Shown: positions 51,515 to 60,298 of the stretch, piece by piece
How the letters are laid out: the number at the start of each line of letters is the position of its first letter
Numbering within the stretch: the first letter of the stretch is position 1
Source: Affinirhizobium straminoryzae
Lineage (GTDB): Bacteria > Pseudomonadota > Alphaproteobacteria > Rhizobiales > Rhizobiaceae
DNA: 64,000 nucleotides
Reading direction: 5' to 3'
Assembly: GCF_007004135.1 (NCBI RefSeq)
Contig: NZ_VJMG01000069.1
Location: 23,360 to 87,359 of the forward strand
Position numbers and translations under genes: made by a program
Notes under the pieces: model-generated
What the model saw: only the letters and a program-made list of their open reading frames with translations
The model's database searches: none
What the model was told of the DNA's origin: nothing

Positions 51515-52174
51515 ATGCCGAACAAGAGACCGCTGGGTCTGCCGTCCGTCCGCCTGATCCTGATTGCTGCCTTTGCCGGACTTCTGGCCGGCGCCGTGGC
51601 GGTATACGTGATGCCGGCCCTGTCTGGCAATGCCGCCGCAACGGCCGATACGGCGTGTGCAGGCGCCGTGCAGCAGGCAAAGACCGTTTCGGAGCTGGCG
51701 AAGGGCGAGATTGCCGCGCTGACGGCCACGGCGGAGCCCCGCCGCTTGCAGGCTCTTACCTTCAAGGGCCCGGACGGTGGCGCGCTCAAGCTTGCGAGCT
51801 TCGAGGGCAAGACGGTGCTTCTCAACCTCTGGGCCACCTGGTGCGGCCCCTGCCGCGAGGAAATGCCGGCGCTGAACCGCCTGCAGGAACAGAAGGGCGG
51901 CGACCGTTTCGAGGTGGTGGCCATCAATATCGATACCGGCGGCGACGAGAAGCCGAAGGCCTTCCTTGATGAGACCGGCGTGCACCATCTCGCCTATTAC
52001 CGCGACAGTTCGATGGGCGTCTTCAATGCGCTGAAGAAGGAGGGGCTTGCCTTCGGCCTGCCGGTGACCCTGGTCATCAACCGGCAAGGCTGCCTGATCG
52101 GGTCGATGAACGGTCCTGCCGCCTGGGACAGCGAGCAGGCGAAGAGCCTGATCGACAGGGTTTCGGCACTCTGA
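51515..52174 (+). CDS. tlpA: TlpA-like thiol:disulfide reductase
   Basis: The 219-aa protein has an N-terminal signal-anchor (VRLILIAAFAGLLAGAVAVYV) and a periplasmic thioredoxin domain with the active site WATWCGPCREEMP. TlpA maintains reduced thiols for cytochrome oxidase copper-site assembly. ATG at 51515 has GGAG 7 bases upstream; a GTG at 51494 in the same frame is less likely. It is divergent from argH, as in other Rhizobiaceae, and converges with the hydroxybutyryl-CoA dehydrogenase gene. Confidence 0.94.
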   Translation: MPNKRPLGLPSVRLILIAAFAGLLAGAVAVYVMPALSGNAAATADTACAGAVQQAKTVSELAKGEIAALTATAEPRRLQALTFKGPDGGALKLASFEGKTVLLNLWATWCGPCREEMPALNRLQEQKGGDRFEVVAINIDTGGDEKPKAFLDETGVHHLAYYRDSSMGVFNALKKEGLAFGLPVTLVINRQGCLIGSMNGPAAWDSEQAKSLIDRVSAL

Positions 52175-52204
52175 GGCGCCGAAACCGTCCTTCAGTCTTC
52201 GGAG

Positions 52205-53077
52205 TCAGCGGGTCGGAACCGGCACGTCGCCGCGGTAATCATAGAAGCCGCGGCCCGACTTGCGGCCCAGCCAGCCGGCCTCGACATACTTCACCAGCAG
52301 CGGACAGGGGCGATACTTGCTGTCGGCCAGACCATCATGCAGCACCTGCATGATCGACAGACAGGTATCGAGGCCGATGAAGTCGGCGAGTTGCAGCGGG
52401 CCCATCGGGTGGTTGGCGCCGAGCTTCATGGCGGTGTCGATCGCCTCGACGGAGCCGACGCCCTCATAGAGCGTGTAGATCGCTTCGTTGATCATCGGCA
52501 GCAGGATGCGGTTGACGATGAAGGCCGGGAAATCCTCGGCAACCGTCACGGTCTTGTCGAGCTTGCCCACGAAGTCCTTGGCGGCGCGGAAGGTGGTGTC
52601 GTCGGTGGCGATGCCGCGCACCAGTTCCACCAGCTTCATCACCGGCACGGGATTCATGAAGTGAATGCCCATGAACTGCTCCGGCCGGTCGGTCGCGGCG
52701 GCAAGACGGGTGATCGACAGCGAGGAGGTGTTGGTGGCAAGGATCGCTTCCGGCTTCAGAACCGGGCACAGCTTGCTGAAGATCTTGCGCTTGACGCTTT
52801 CGTCTTCGGTCGCCGCCTCGATCACCAGGTCGGCCGGGGCGAGGTCGTTGATGTCGGTGCTGCCGGAAATGCGCGACAGCGCTTCGCGCCGCTCCTCGTC
52901 CGTCAGCTTGCCATTGCTGACCTGCCGGGCGAGATTGCCGTTGATGGTGGCAAGCCCTGCCTCGATGCGTTCGCTGGAGAGATCGTAAAGGGTGACCCGA
53001 TAGCCGGCCTGCGCGCTGACATGCGCGATACCGCAGCCCATCTGACCTGCCCCGACAATTCCGAGATGTGTGATCAT
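52205..53077 (-). CDS. hbdA: 3-hydroxybutyryl-CoA dehydrogenase
   Basis: The 290-aa protein has the NAD-binding N-terminus IGIVGAGQMGCGIAHVSA-like sequence (seen as LGIVGAGQMGCGIAHVSAQ), followed by FSKLCPVLKPEAILATNTSS and the catalytic-histidine region GIHFMNPVPVMKLVELV. The C-terminal dimerisation domain ends in KSGRGFYDYRG. It oxidises (S)-3-hydroxybutyryl-CoA in short-chain acyl-CoA turnover. It lies near etfA/etfB, with a chemoreceptor gene of opposite orientation in between. Confidence 0.95.
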   Translation of the reverse strand: MITHLGIVGAGQMGCGIAHVSAQAGYRVTLYDLSSERIEAGLATINGNLARQVSNGKLTDEERREALSRISGSTDINDLAPADLVIEAATEDESVKRKIFSKLCPVLKPEAILATNTSSLSITRLAAATDRPEQFMGIHFMNPVPVMKLVELVRGIATDDTTFRAAKDFVGKLDKTVTVAEDFPAFIVNRILLPMINEAIYTLYEGVGSVEAIDTAMKLGANHPMGPLQLADFIGLDTCLSIMQVLHDGLADSKYRPCPLLVKYVEAGWLGRKSGRGFYDYRGDVPVPTR

Positions 53078-53382
53078 AGCGCCCTGTTTCCGCTGGAACT
53101 CTGGAGCCACACCGGCACGTTGCGTGCTTCTGTGTGCGGTGCGAAGAAAACCGCCCGTCAAGGGCTCGCACTTCCCTCAAGAGTGATAATGCCCGCCAGT
53201 CTGTTTTTCCAGTCCTTAATCCATTCTGTCGCGGCTGAGGCAAGAGTTTGGGACATATAGCCCTTTCATTTTAGCGTTATCTTAAGCGTGTGTCGGCAGC
53301 ATCTGCCTCACGGCAAGCCGCGGCGCGGAGAAACCGTGCCTGGCATTTGCCGCGGATGCCAATTGCCTGGAGCCCGGAATCG
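53078..53382. other. Divergent intergenic region hbdA / chemoreceptor gene
   Basis: This 305-bp gap holds the promoters for two divergent genes. An AT-rich patch at about 53255-53285 (TTTCATTTTAGCGTTATCTTAAG) is the most promoter-like part. No open frame, repeat or RNA structure is convincing here. Confidence 0.5.
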
Positions 53383-55854
53383 ATGCGCATTGCAAGAAAA
53401 CTGCCGGTTTTCGTGACGATCGTGACCCTTCTCTCCATCGGTGCCGCAAGTTTTGCCGGTCTGATGGAAAGCGGCCGCGTGTTGCGTGAGCAGGCCATGG
53501 AAAAGCTGGAGGCGACCGCCGATGGTCGTCGTAACGAGGCCAAGCTCTATTTCGAGAATATGCTGACCAATCTGCGGGCGCTGGCGGGTGTGGCAACCAC
53601 GGGCGAGGCCCTGCAGAAATTCCGGCGCGACTGGCGCTATCTGGGCGACAATCCGAAGGCGACGCTGACCGAGCGCTATATCACCAACAATCCGAGCCCG
53701 CCGGGACAGCGCGCCGATTACGACAGCGCCCGCGTCGATACCTATGACAGCAATCACAATCTCTACCATCCGGTGCTGCGCGCCTCGCTGAAGCGCTACG
53801 GCTATTCCGACATCTTCCTGATCGAGGCCAAGGGCACGATCCTGTATACCGTCCAGAAGAACGGCGAATTCGGTGCGAACCTCGCCGACCCGGACCTCAA
53901 GGATAGCGCGTTGGCAGAGGTCTTCCGCAAGGTGGCCGAAAGCGAGGACCGCGATCTCTTCGCCATGTCCGATTACGTGCTCTACGGCCCGCAGAAGCAG
54001 GCCACCATCTTCCTGGCTCAGCCGCTTTTCATGGGAGACGTGAAGGTGGGTGTCATCGTGGTGGCCGTGCCCGCCGGCCGGCTGAATTCGATGTTCGCCA
54101 ACCGTACCGGGCTCGGTCAGACAGGCGAGACGCTGCTGGTCAACGCCGCCGGCATGGTGATCACGGACTCGCCGCTGACATCGGAGAAGGATGCGCTTCT
54201 CCAGCGGATCGAGGCGCCGGCCATCAAGAGCGCGCTTGGCGGTTCAGAGGCCAGCGGCGTGCAGCAGGGCTATCGCAACACCATCAACTATCTCGCCGCC
54301 TCACCACTCTCGTTCGGAGGTCACAACTGGGCCGTTGCCGCCGTCATGGCGGAGGACGAGGCGCTGGCCAGCCTTGTCGGCCTGCGCAACACGATCATCG
54401 GTCTTGCCATCGGCATTCTGGTGCTGGCCGTCATCGCTGCCGTTCTCGTTTCCCGCGGCATCACCCGTCCGATCCATGATCTGGTGCAGGCGATGACGCG
54501 CCTTGCCGGTGGCGATACCGGCATCGCGCTGACCGGCGAGCAGCGCAAGGATGAAATCGGCGACATGGTGCGCTCCGTTGCGGTGTTCCGCGATGCGGCG
54601 CTCGAAAAGATGCGCCTGCAGAGCGAGGCGGAACGCGACCGGCAGCTATCCGAAAGCGAGCGTCTGGCGCGTGAGACGGCGCGTGCCGAAGAGACACAGC
54701 GGCTGCAGCATACGGTCGAGGTGCTGGGCGCAGGTCTGCGGCGGCTTGCGGCCGGCGATCTCGGCACCACCATCGACACGCCTTTCATGGAAGGGCTCGA
54801 CCGGCTGCGCACCGATTTCAACGATTCGATCCGCAACCTTGCCAGCACCATGCAGCAGGTTTCCGGCAGTACCGCCTCTATCAATGACACGGCCAGCGGC
54901 ATGACGGCGGCGACCAATGACCTGTCGCGCCGCTCCGAGCAGCAGGCGGCGGCGATCGAGGAAACCTCCGCCGTCATCAGCCAGATCATGGAGGCGATCC
55001 GCGTGTCGACCGAACGCGCCACCAATGCCCGCTCCATGGCAGCGGAGACGAAGACGTCGACCGACCGGTCGGGCGCGATCGTCAGTTCCGCGGTCGAGGC
55101 GATGAGCCGCATCGAGCATGCCTCGCAGGAAATCAGCCAGATCATCAATGTGATCGACGAGATCGCCTTCCAGACCAATCTTCTGGCGCTGAATGCCGGC
55201 GTGGAAGCGGCGCGTGCGGGGGAGGCCGGCAAGGGCTTTGCCGTCGTTGCGCAGGAAGTGCGCGAACTCGCCCAGCGTTCGGCGACGGCGGCGCGCGAGA
55301 TCAAGGAACTGATCGGCAAGTCCAGCGACGCGGTGAAAACGGGTGTCGATCTCGTGCAGAACACCGGTTCGGCGCTCGGCGAGATTGCCGGGCAGGTCAC
55401 GCAGATCAACGAACAGATCGCCTTGATTGCCGAGGCTGCCGGCGAGCAGTCGGAAAGCGTCCGGGAAATCTCCACCGCCATCCGCCAGATGGAGAACACC
55501 ACCCAGCAGAACTCGCAGATGGCCGAGCGCACCAATCACGACATGGAGAAGCTGACGCGCAATGCGCAGGATCTCTCCGGCCTCGTGGCGCGTTTCCGCT
55601 TTGCCGAAGGGCAGCCGCCATCGCAGGGTTTCGCGTCGTTCGGACGCGACGAACCGCTGCCGGTTTCGGTGCCGCCGCAGCGTGCCCCTGCCGCCAGTGG
55701 TCGCTTCGCCCCGGTGAAGCCAGCCAGCGACACCAGCCGTCAGGTGGCCTCTCCCGCCCGTGCGCTGCTCGGCAAGGTGGCCGCCGGCTTCTCGAAATCT
55801 TCCGCCGCGCCGCCATCCGCGGGCTCATCCAGCCAGAGCTGGGAAGAATTCTGA
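53383..55854 (+). CDS. Methyl-accepting chemotaxis protein with Cache sensor and C-terminal pentapeptide
   Basis: The 823-aa chemoreceptor has TM1 (residues about 9-28), a large periplasmic Cache-like sensor domain (about 30-330), TM2 (about 336-356), a HAMP domain with GITRPIHDLVQAMTRLAGGD and a second HAMP-like segment (ending LGTTIDTPF). The signalling hairpin has EIAFQTNLLALNAGVEAARA. The last residues are S-W-E-E-F, resembling the CheR/CheB-tethering pentapeptide N/D-W-E-x-F. The start MRIARKLPVFVT at 53383 follows GGAG. No other chemotaxis gene is nearby, and the gene lies between hbdA and etfA in opposite orientation. Confidence 0.94.
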   Translation: MRIARKLPVFVTIVTLLSIGAASFAGLMESGRVLREQAMEKLEATADGRRNEAKLYFENMLTNLRALAGVATTGEALQKFRRDWRYLGDNPKATLTERYITNNPSPPGQRADYDSARVDTYDSNHNLYHPVLRASLKRYGYSDIFLIEAKGTILYTVQKNGEFGANLADPDLKDSALAEVFRKVAESEDRDLFAMSDYVLYGPQKQATIFLAQPLFMGDVKVGVIVVAVPAGRLNSMFANRTGLGQTGETLLVNAAGMVITDSPLTSEKDALLQRIEAPAIKSALGGSEASGVQQGYRNTINYLAASPLSFGGHNWAVAAVMAEDEALASLVGLRNTIIGLAIGILVLAVIAAVLVSRGITRPIHDLVQAMTRLAGGDTGIALTGEQRKDEIGDMVRSVAVFRDAALEKMRLQSEAERDRQLSESERLARETARAEETQRLQHTVEVLGAGLRRLAAGDLGTTIDTPFMEGLDRLRTDFNDSIRNLASTMQQVSGSTASINDTASGMTAATNDLSRRSEQQAAAIEETSAVISQIMEAIRVSTERATNARSMAAETKTSTDRSGAIVSSAVEAMSRIEHASQEISQIINVIDEIAFQTNLLALNAGVEAARAGEAGKGFAVVAQEVRELAQRSATAAREIKELIGKSSDAVKTGVDLVQNTGSALGEIAGQVTQINEQIALIAEAAGEQSESVREISTAIRQMENTTQQNSQMAERTNHDMEKLTRNAQDLSGLVARFRFAEGQPPSQGFASFGRDEPLPVSVPPQRAPAASGRFAPVKPASDTSRQVASPARALLGKVAAGFSKSSAAPPSAGSSSQSWEEF

Positions 55855-55889
55855 TCGCCTCGTCCGTGGCGAAAGGCAGATAAGATGAC

Positions 55890-55922
55890 AAAGGCCGCGT
55901 TCCCGGCAGGGGCGCGGCCTTT
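55890..55922. terminator. Strong intrinsic terminator between the chemoreceptor gene and etfA
   Basis: AAAGGCCGCG pairs perfectly with CGCGGCCTTT (10 bp, 13-base loop) and is followed by GTGTTT. The A-run on the left arm makes it work in both directions for the convergent genes. Confidence 0.85.
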
Positions 55923-55952
55923 GTGTTTGCGTGACGCCAGTCGGACGAAGGC

Positions 55953-56882
55953 TCAGAGCGCCTTTTCCAGCTCCGGGATGATCTGGAAGAGATCGCCCAC
56001 CAGGCCGTAATCGGCCACCTGGAAGATCGGCGCTTCCTCGTCCTTGTTGATCGCGACGATCACCTTGGAATCCTTCATGCCGGCGAGGTGCTGGATGGCG
56101 CCGGAAATGCCGCAGGCGATGTAGAGAGCGGGGGCGACCACCTTGCCGGTCTGGCCGACCTGCCAGTCATTGGGCGCATAGCCCGCATCGACGGCTGCGC
56201 GCGAGGCGCCGACGGCCGCGCCGAGCTTGTCGGCGAGCGGCAGGATCACTTCGCGGAATTTTTCCGAGGAGCCGAGCGCGCGGCCGCCGGAGACGATGAT
56301 CTTCGCCGAGGTCAGTTCCGGACGGTCGGATGAGGAGAGCGCATCTTCCACGAAGCTGGAAAGACCGGCATTGCCGGCCGCCGAAACGGTTTCGACGGCA
56401 GCCGAACCGCCTTCGCCGGCGCCCTGGAAGGCGGCGGTGCGCACGGTGATCACCTTCTTGGCGTCGGTGGACTGTACCGTCTGGATCGCGTTGCCGGCAT
56501 AGATCGGACGCCGATAAGTGTCGGCCGAGACGACCTCGATGATTTCCGAGACCTGCATCACGTCGAGCAGGGCGGCGACGCGCGGCATAACGTTCTTGGC
56601 GGTGGCGGTTGCCGCCGCGATGATGACGTCATAGGCGCCGGAGAGCGAGACGATCAGGTCCGCCAGCGGTTCCGCCAGACTGTTGGCATAAGCGGCGTCG
56701 TCGGCGAGCAGCACCTTGGAGACGCCCGAAAGTTTTGCGGCCGCATCGGCCGCGCCTTGGGCGCCGGAACCGGCGACCAGCACATGCACCTCGCCGCCGA
56801 TCTGGGTCGCGGCCGTCAGGGCCTTGCCGGTCTGGTCGGAAACGCTTGCGCCGTCATGTTCTGCGAGAAGAAGAATGGCCAT
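55953..56882 (-). CDS. etfA: Electron transfer flavoprotein subunit alpha
   Basis: The 309-aa protein binds FAD and with EtfB passes electrons from acyl-CoA dehydrogenases to ETF:quinone oxidoreductase. The C-terminal FAD domain has SGGRALGSSEKFREVILPLA, GASRAAVDAGYAPNDWQVGQTG and the IACGISGAIQHLAGM block. It is 24 bp downstream of etfB in the same operon. A strong terminator follows. Confidence 0.97.
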   Translation of the reverse strand: MAILLLAEHDGASVSDQTGKALTAATQIGGEVHVLVAGSGAQGAADAAAKLSGVSKVLLADDAAYANSLAEPLADLIVSLSGAYDVIIAAATATAKNVMPRVAALLDVMQVSEIIEVVSADTYRRPIYAGNAIQTVQSTDAKKVITVRTAAFQGAGEGGSAAVETVSAAGNAGLSSFVEDALSSSDRPELTSAKIIVSGGRALGSSEKFREVILPLADKLGAAVGASRAAVDAGYAPNDWQVGQTGKVVAPALYIACGISGAIQHLAGMKDSKVIVAINKDEEAPIFQVADYGLVGDLFQIIPELEKAL

Positions 56883-56906
56883 TGTCGTGTTCTCCCTGTC
56901 GTTCCC

Positions 56907-57656
56907 TTAGAGGACGCCTGCTTCGGTCTTCAGCTTTTCGACCAGTTCGGCCACGGAGCCGACCTTCACCCCGGCCTTGCGACCGCCCGGCTCTTCGGTC
57001 TTCAGCACCTTGAGGCGCGGCGAAAGATCGACGCCGAACTCGGCCGGCGACTTTTTGTCGAGGGGCTTCTTCTTGGCCTTCATGATGTTGGGCAGAGAGG
57101 CATAACGCGGCTCGTTGAGGCGCAGGTCCGTGGTGACGATTGCCGGAAGCTTGACCGCGATGGTCTGCAGGCCACCGTCCACTTCGCGGGTTACCTTGGC
57201 GGCGCCTTCGCCGATCTCGAGCTTGGACGCGAAGGTGGCCTGACCCCATTTCAGCAGGGCTGCCAGCATCTGGCCGGTCTGGTTCGAGTCGTCGTCGATT
57301 GCCTGCTTGCCGAGGATGACGAGGCCCGGATTTTCCGCCTCGACCACGCCCTTCAGGAGCTTGGCGACGGCCAGCGGCTCGACCGTCTCGTCGGTCTCGA
57401 TCAGGATGCCACGGTCTGCGCCCATGGCAAGCGCGGTACGGATGGTTTCCTCCGCCTTGGCCGGGCCGATGGAGACCACGACGATTTCCGTTGCCTTGCC
57501 GGCTTCCTTCAGCCGAAGCGCCTCTTCAACGGAGATTTCGTCGAACGGGTTCATCGACATCTTCACGTTGGCGAGTTCAACGCCCGTGCCGTCCGCCTTG
57601 ACGCGGATCTTCACGTTGTAATCAACCACCCGCTTTACAGGCACCAGGATTTTCAT
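56907..57656 (-). CDS. etfB: Electron transfer flavoprotein subunit beta
   Basis: The 249-aa protein is the AMP-binding ETF subunit. It begins MKILVPVKRVVDYNVKIRVK and contains the docking-loop segment LRLNEPRYASLPNIMKAKKKP, where ETF docks on dehydrogenases. GMGADRG-type region appears as LAMGADRGILIE. It is the first gene of etfB-etfA, with a 187-bp space upstream before the rhomboid gene. Confidence 0.97.
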   Translation of the reverse strand: MKILVPVKRVVDYNVKIRVKADGTGVELANVKMSMNPFDEISVEEALRLKEAGKATEIVVVSIGPAKAEETIRTALAMGADRGILIETDETVEPLAVAKLLKGVVEAENPGLVILGKQAIDDDSNQTGQMLAALLKWGQATFASKLEIGEGAAKVTREVDGGLQTIAVKLPAIVTTDLRLNEPRYASLPNIMKAKKKPLDKKSPAEFGVDLSPRLKVLKTEEPGGRKAGVKVGSVAELVEKLKTEAGVL

Positions 57657-57843
57657 GACTTCCTTCCTCAGATCGAACCAATTGGGAAAATGCGGCCTCT
57701 CCCGCGCCGCTGATTGTCAATGGGCGACATGGATACGCATTTTTGAACCGAATACAAAAGGTTTTCGGCGTCGCACCGGTGTCATTTGGTCATGCCCCCA
57801 TTCCTGACAAAGCGCAGGACGGCCGCAGGCGAGCGGTGGCGAA

Positions 57844-58563
57844 TCAGTCGTCCCGACGCTCCAGCGCCCGCGGCGCCACGATCTCGCGGTCCAGCAGCGG
57901 CACCCCCGGCTGGCGCAGGATGACCACCAGCACGAGACCCGCCAGGATGCCGCCGACATGCGCACCCCAGGAGACCATGCCTTGCCGGTCAACGAGCAGC
58001 ATCGCCACCTGCTGGCCGATCCACAGAAGAAGCGGCACGAATGCGGGCAGCGGCAGCGGGATACGGAAGAAGACCAGCGTCCACAACCGGACCCGCGGAT
58101 GCAGCAGAAGATAGGCGGCGACCACGCCCGAAATGGCGCCGGAGGCCCCGATCAGCGGCCCCTCGGAGAGCGGATGGACGAAGCCGTGGAACAGCGCGCC
58201 GGCGGCTGCGCACAGGAGATAGAACAGTGCGAAGCGGCCATGGCCGAGCGCATCTTCCACATTGTCGCCGAACACCCACAGGAACAGGAGATTGCTGCCG
58301 AGGTGCCATACATCCAGGTGCAGGAAGGCATAGGTGACAATGCTCGCTTCCTTTGGCAGGAAATCGAGCGTCGGCGGCAGCAGCGCATGCTCGAACAGGA
58401 CTGCTGGAATGAAGCCGCCGGTGATCACGATGACGTCACCGATCCCCGCCGGCAGGCGGGACAGAAGGAGCCAGATGGCGATGTTGATCGCCATCAGCGC
58501 GATGGTCACGTATTGCAGTCGGATCCGCTTCAGCCGGTTGACGTCGTAAAGCGGAATGAACAT
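57844..58563 (-). CDS. Rhomboid-family intramembrane serine protease
   Basis: The 239-aa protein has six predicted membrane helices. The catalytic serine lies in the motif GASGAISGVVAAYLL and the partner histidine in SWGAHVGGILAGL. FLHLDVWHLGSNLLFLWVFG matches the rhomboid loop and second helix. Substrates are unknown. It lies 36 bp after the adenosyltransferase gene on the same strand, so it may be the last gene of that operon. Confidence 0.93.
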   Translation of the reverse strand: MFIPLYDVNRLKRIRLQYVTIALMAINIAIWLLLSRLPAGIGDVIVITGGFIPAVLFEHALLPPTLDFLPKEASIVTYAFLHLDVWHLGSNLLFLWVFGDNVEDALGHGRFALFYLLCAAAGALFHGFVHPLSEGPLIGASGAISGVVAAYLLLHPRVRLWTLVFFRIPLPLPAFVPLLLWIGQQVAMLLVDRQGMVSWGAHVGGILAGLVLVVILRQPGVPLLDREIVAPRALERRDD

Positions 58564-58599
58564 CAGCCTCTCCTCAACAACGGGATCCGGGCCGTGCGC

Positions 58600-59178
58600 C
58601 TAACGGTTCTTGCCCGGCACCCAGAGAATGTCGGCCTTGCCGCCCTCATTGACGTAACGGGAGGCGACGAAGAGGAAATCCGAGAGACGGTTGATGTATT
58701 TGAGCGCCGGGGCCCCGACGATTTCGCCCTCGATCTTCGACAGTTCCACCATCAGGCGTTCTGCCCGGCGCGAGACGGTGCGGGCGAGATGCAGATAGGC
58801 GGCGGCCGCCGAGCCACCGGGCAGGATGAAGGAGGTCAGCGGATCGAGGCCGGCGTTCAGCGTGTCGATCTCGCCTTCCAGCCGGTCGACTTGGGACTGC
58901 ACGATGCGCAGCGGCTCCCAGCTGACCTTTTCGCCTGTCTCCGGCGTGGCAAGGTCGGCGCCGAGATCGAAGAGATCGTTCTGGATGCGAAACAGCATGG
59001 CGTCGAGGTCCGGCATTGTGCCGGTATGCAGCCGGGCAATGCCGATGGCGGAATTGGTTTCGTCCACCGTGCCATAGGCATCGACGCGCAGATCGTGCTT
59101 CAGGCGCCGCGGGCCGGTGACCAGACCCGTCGTGCCGTCATCGCCTGTCCGGGTATAGATCTTGTTGAGCTTCACCAT
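58600..59178 (-). CDS. PduO-type cob(I)alamin adenosyltransferase
   Basis: The 192-aa protein is the PduO/MMAB type, which forms adenosylcobalamin from cob(I)alamin and ATP. The N-terminal ATP-binding motif is IYTRTGDDGTTGL, followed by RVDAYGTVDETNSAIG. Later conserved parts are FILPGGS and ARTVSRRAERLMVEL. It supplies the coenzyme for ScpA. It starts 1 bp after the HIG1 gene stop, so the two are probably co-transcribed. Confidence 0.95.
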   Translation of the reverse strand: MVKLNKIYTRTGDDGTTGLVTGPRRLKHDLRVDAYGTVDETNSAIGIARLHTGTMPDLDAMLFRIQNDLFDLGADLATPETGEKVSWEPLRIVQSQVDRLEGEIDTLNAGLDPLTSFILPGGSAAAAYLHLARTVSRRAERLMVELSKIEGEIVGAPALKYINRLSDFLFVASRYVNEGGKADILWVPGKNR

Positions 59179-59179
59179 C

Positions 59180-59377
59180 TCAGCGACCTCCGCCCGTCAG
59201 CCAGAGCGTCAGCATGATGAGCGCGATGGCGATTGCCTGCAGCATCACGCGCAGCTGCATCAGCTTGTTGGATTTGTTGGCATCCTTGCCCTGCAGCATG
59301 TTGAACAGGCCGCGGATCAGGACAAGGACCACGAGACCCATCACGATCAGGGCCAGAAGGGTGGTGAAGCTGGACAT
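59180..59377 (-). CDS. HIG1-domain twin-transmembrane protein
   Basis: This 65-aa protein has two hydrophobic helices (LLALIVMGLVVLVLIRGLF and a second at residues about 45-60) joined by a polar loop GKDANKSNKLMQLRVMLQ, the HIG1_N signature with the Gln-x-x-x-x-R-x-x-x-Q pattern. Such proteins occur with respiratory complexes; bacterial function is unclear. It overlaps the operon with the adenosyltransferase (1-bp gap). Confidence 0.9.
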   Translation of the reverse strand: MSSFTTLLALIVMGLVVLVLIRGLFNMLQGKDANKSNKLMQLRVMLQAIAIALIMLTLWLTGGGR

Positions 59378-59398
59378 GGAAGCGCCTTTTTCTGATTT

Positions 59399-60232
59399 TC
59401 AGTCCAGCTTACGCAGCAGCCGGTAGAACAGATCGGCCGGCAGCAGCCGTTTCAGCAGAACCCCCTGTTTGGCAGGCTTGGTAACGAGATAATGTGGCCT
59501 TGGGCGTGGTGCGGTCAAGGCATGCGTCAGCACCGTATAGACCGCTTCCGGCCCGAGCTTGTGCTTGTTGACCGGCCCCGTGCCCTCCAGCCGGGCCAGC
59601 TGGCGGCGATATTCCTCCGCATGGGCCGAGCCTTCCAGATCGATATGGCCGCGGATCGCCGCCAGGGCATTGGCGGTGAAGCGCGTCGCGATCGGCCCCG
59701 GCTCGATCAGGCTGACGAAGATGCCGGAGCCGTCGAGTTCCATCCGCAGCGTGACGCTCAGGCCTTCGATCGCGTGCTTGGAGGCATTGTAGGCGCCGCG
59801 ATAGCGATAGGGCACGAGGCCCAGAATGGACGAGCACTGCACGATGCGGCCTTGTCCTCTTGCCCGCATCAGCGGGATCACCTGCCGTGTCAGTTCATGC
59901 CAGCCGAACACGTTGGTCTCGAACTGGTGGCGCAGCACGTCGGTCGACAGGTCTTCGACTGCGCCCGGCTGGCCATAGGCGCCATTGTTGAACAGCGCAT
60001 CGATGCGCCCGCCGGTGCGGGCACTCACCTCGGTCACCAGCGCGTCGATCGTGTCCTGCCGGGTATAATCCATCAGCAGGGCTTCGATGCCATCCGCCTC
60101 AAGGCTTGCCAGGTCCTCCGGCTTGCGCACGGTGGCGAAGACGCGCCAGCCATCGCGCGAGAGGGCCCGTGCGCAGTGGGCGCCTATGCCCGACGAGCAG
60201 CCGGTGATGATGATCGTTTTGCGATCCGTCAT
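59399..60232 (-). CDS. Short-chain dehydrogenase/reductase
   Basis: The 277-aa classical SDR has the cofactor motif TGCSSGIGAHCARAL, the NNGAYG strand, and the catalytic Ser...YRGAYNASKHAIEG (Tyr-x-x-x-Lys). It resembles the short-chain dehydrogenases of the 'SDR family NAD(P)-dependent' group near the 17-beta-HSD clade; the substrate is unknown. The start MTDRKTIIITGCSSG at 60232 is the family N-terminus; an upstream extension overlaps the divergent YihY gene. Gap to HIG1 is 21 bp. Confidence 0.92.
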   Translation of the reverse strand: MTDRKTIIITGCSSGIGAHCARALSRDGWRVFATVRKPEDLASLEADGIEALLMDYTRQDTIDALVTEVSARTGGRIDALFNNGAYGQPGAVEDLSTDVLRHQFETNVFGWHELTRQVIPLMRARGQGRIVQCSSILGLVPYRYRGAYNASKHAIEGLSVTLRMELDGSGIFVSLIEPGPIATRFTANALAAIRGHIDLEGSAHAEEYRRQLARLEGTGPVNKHKLGPEAVYTVLTHALTAPRPRPHYLVTKPAKQGVLLKRLLPADLFYRLLRKLD

Positions 60233-60298
60233 GTCCCCCCTCCTGTACAATGACTTTGCCTTTCCCATATTTGAGCCCGAGTGACAACGGAGTTCCCC

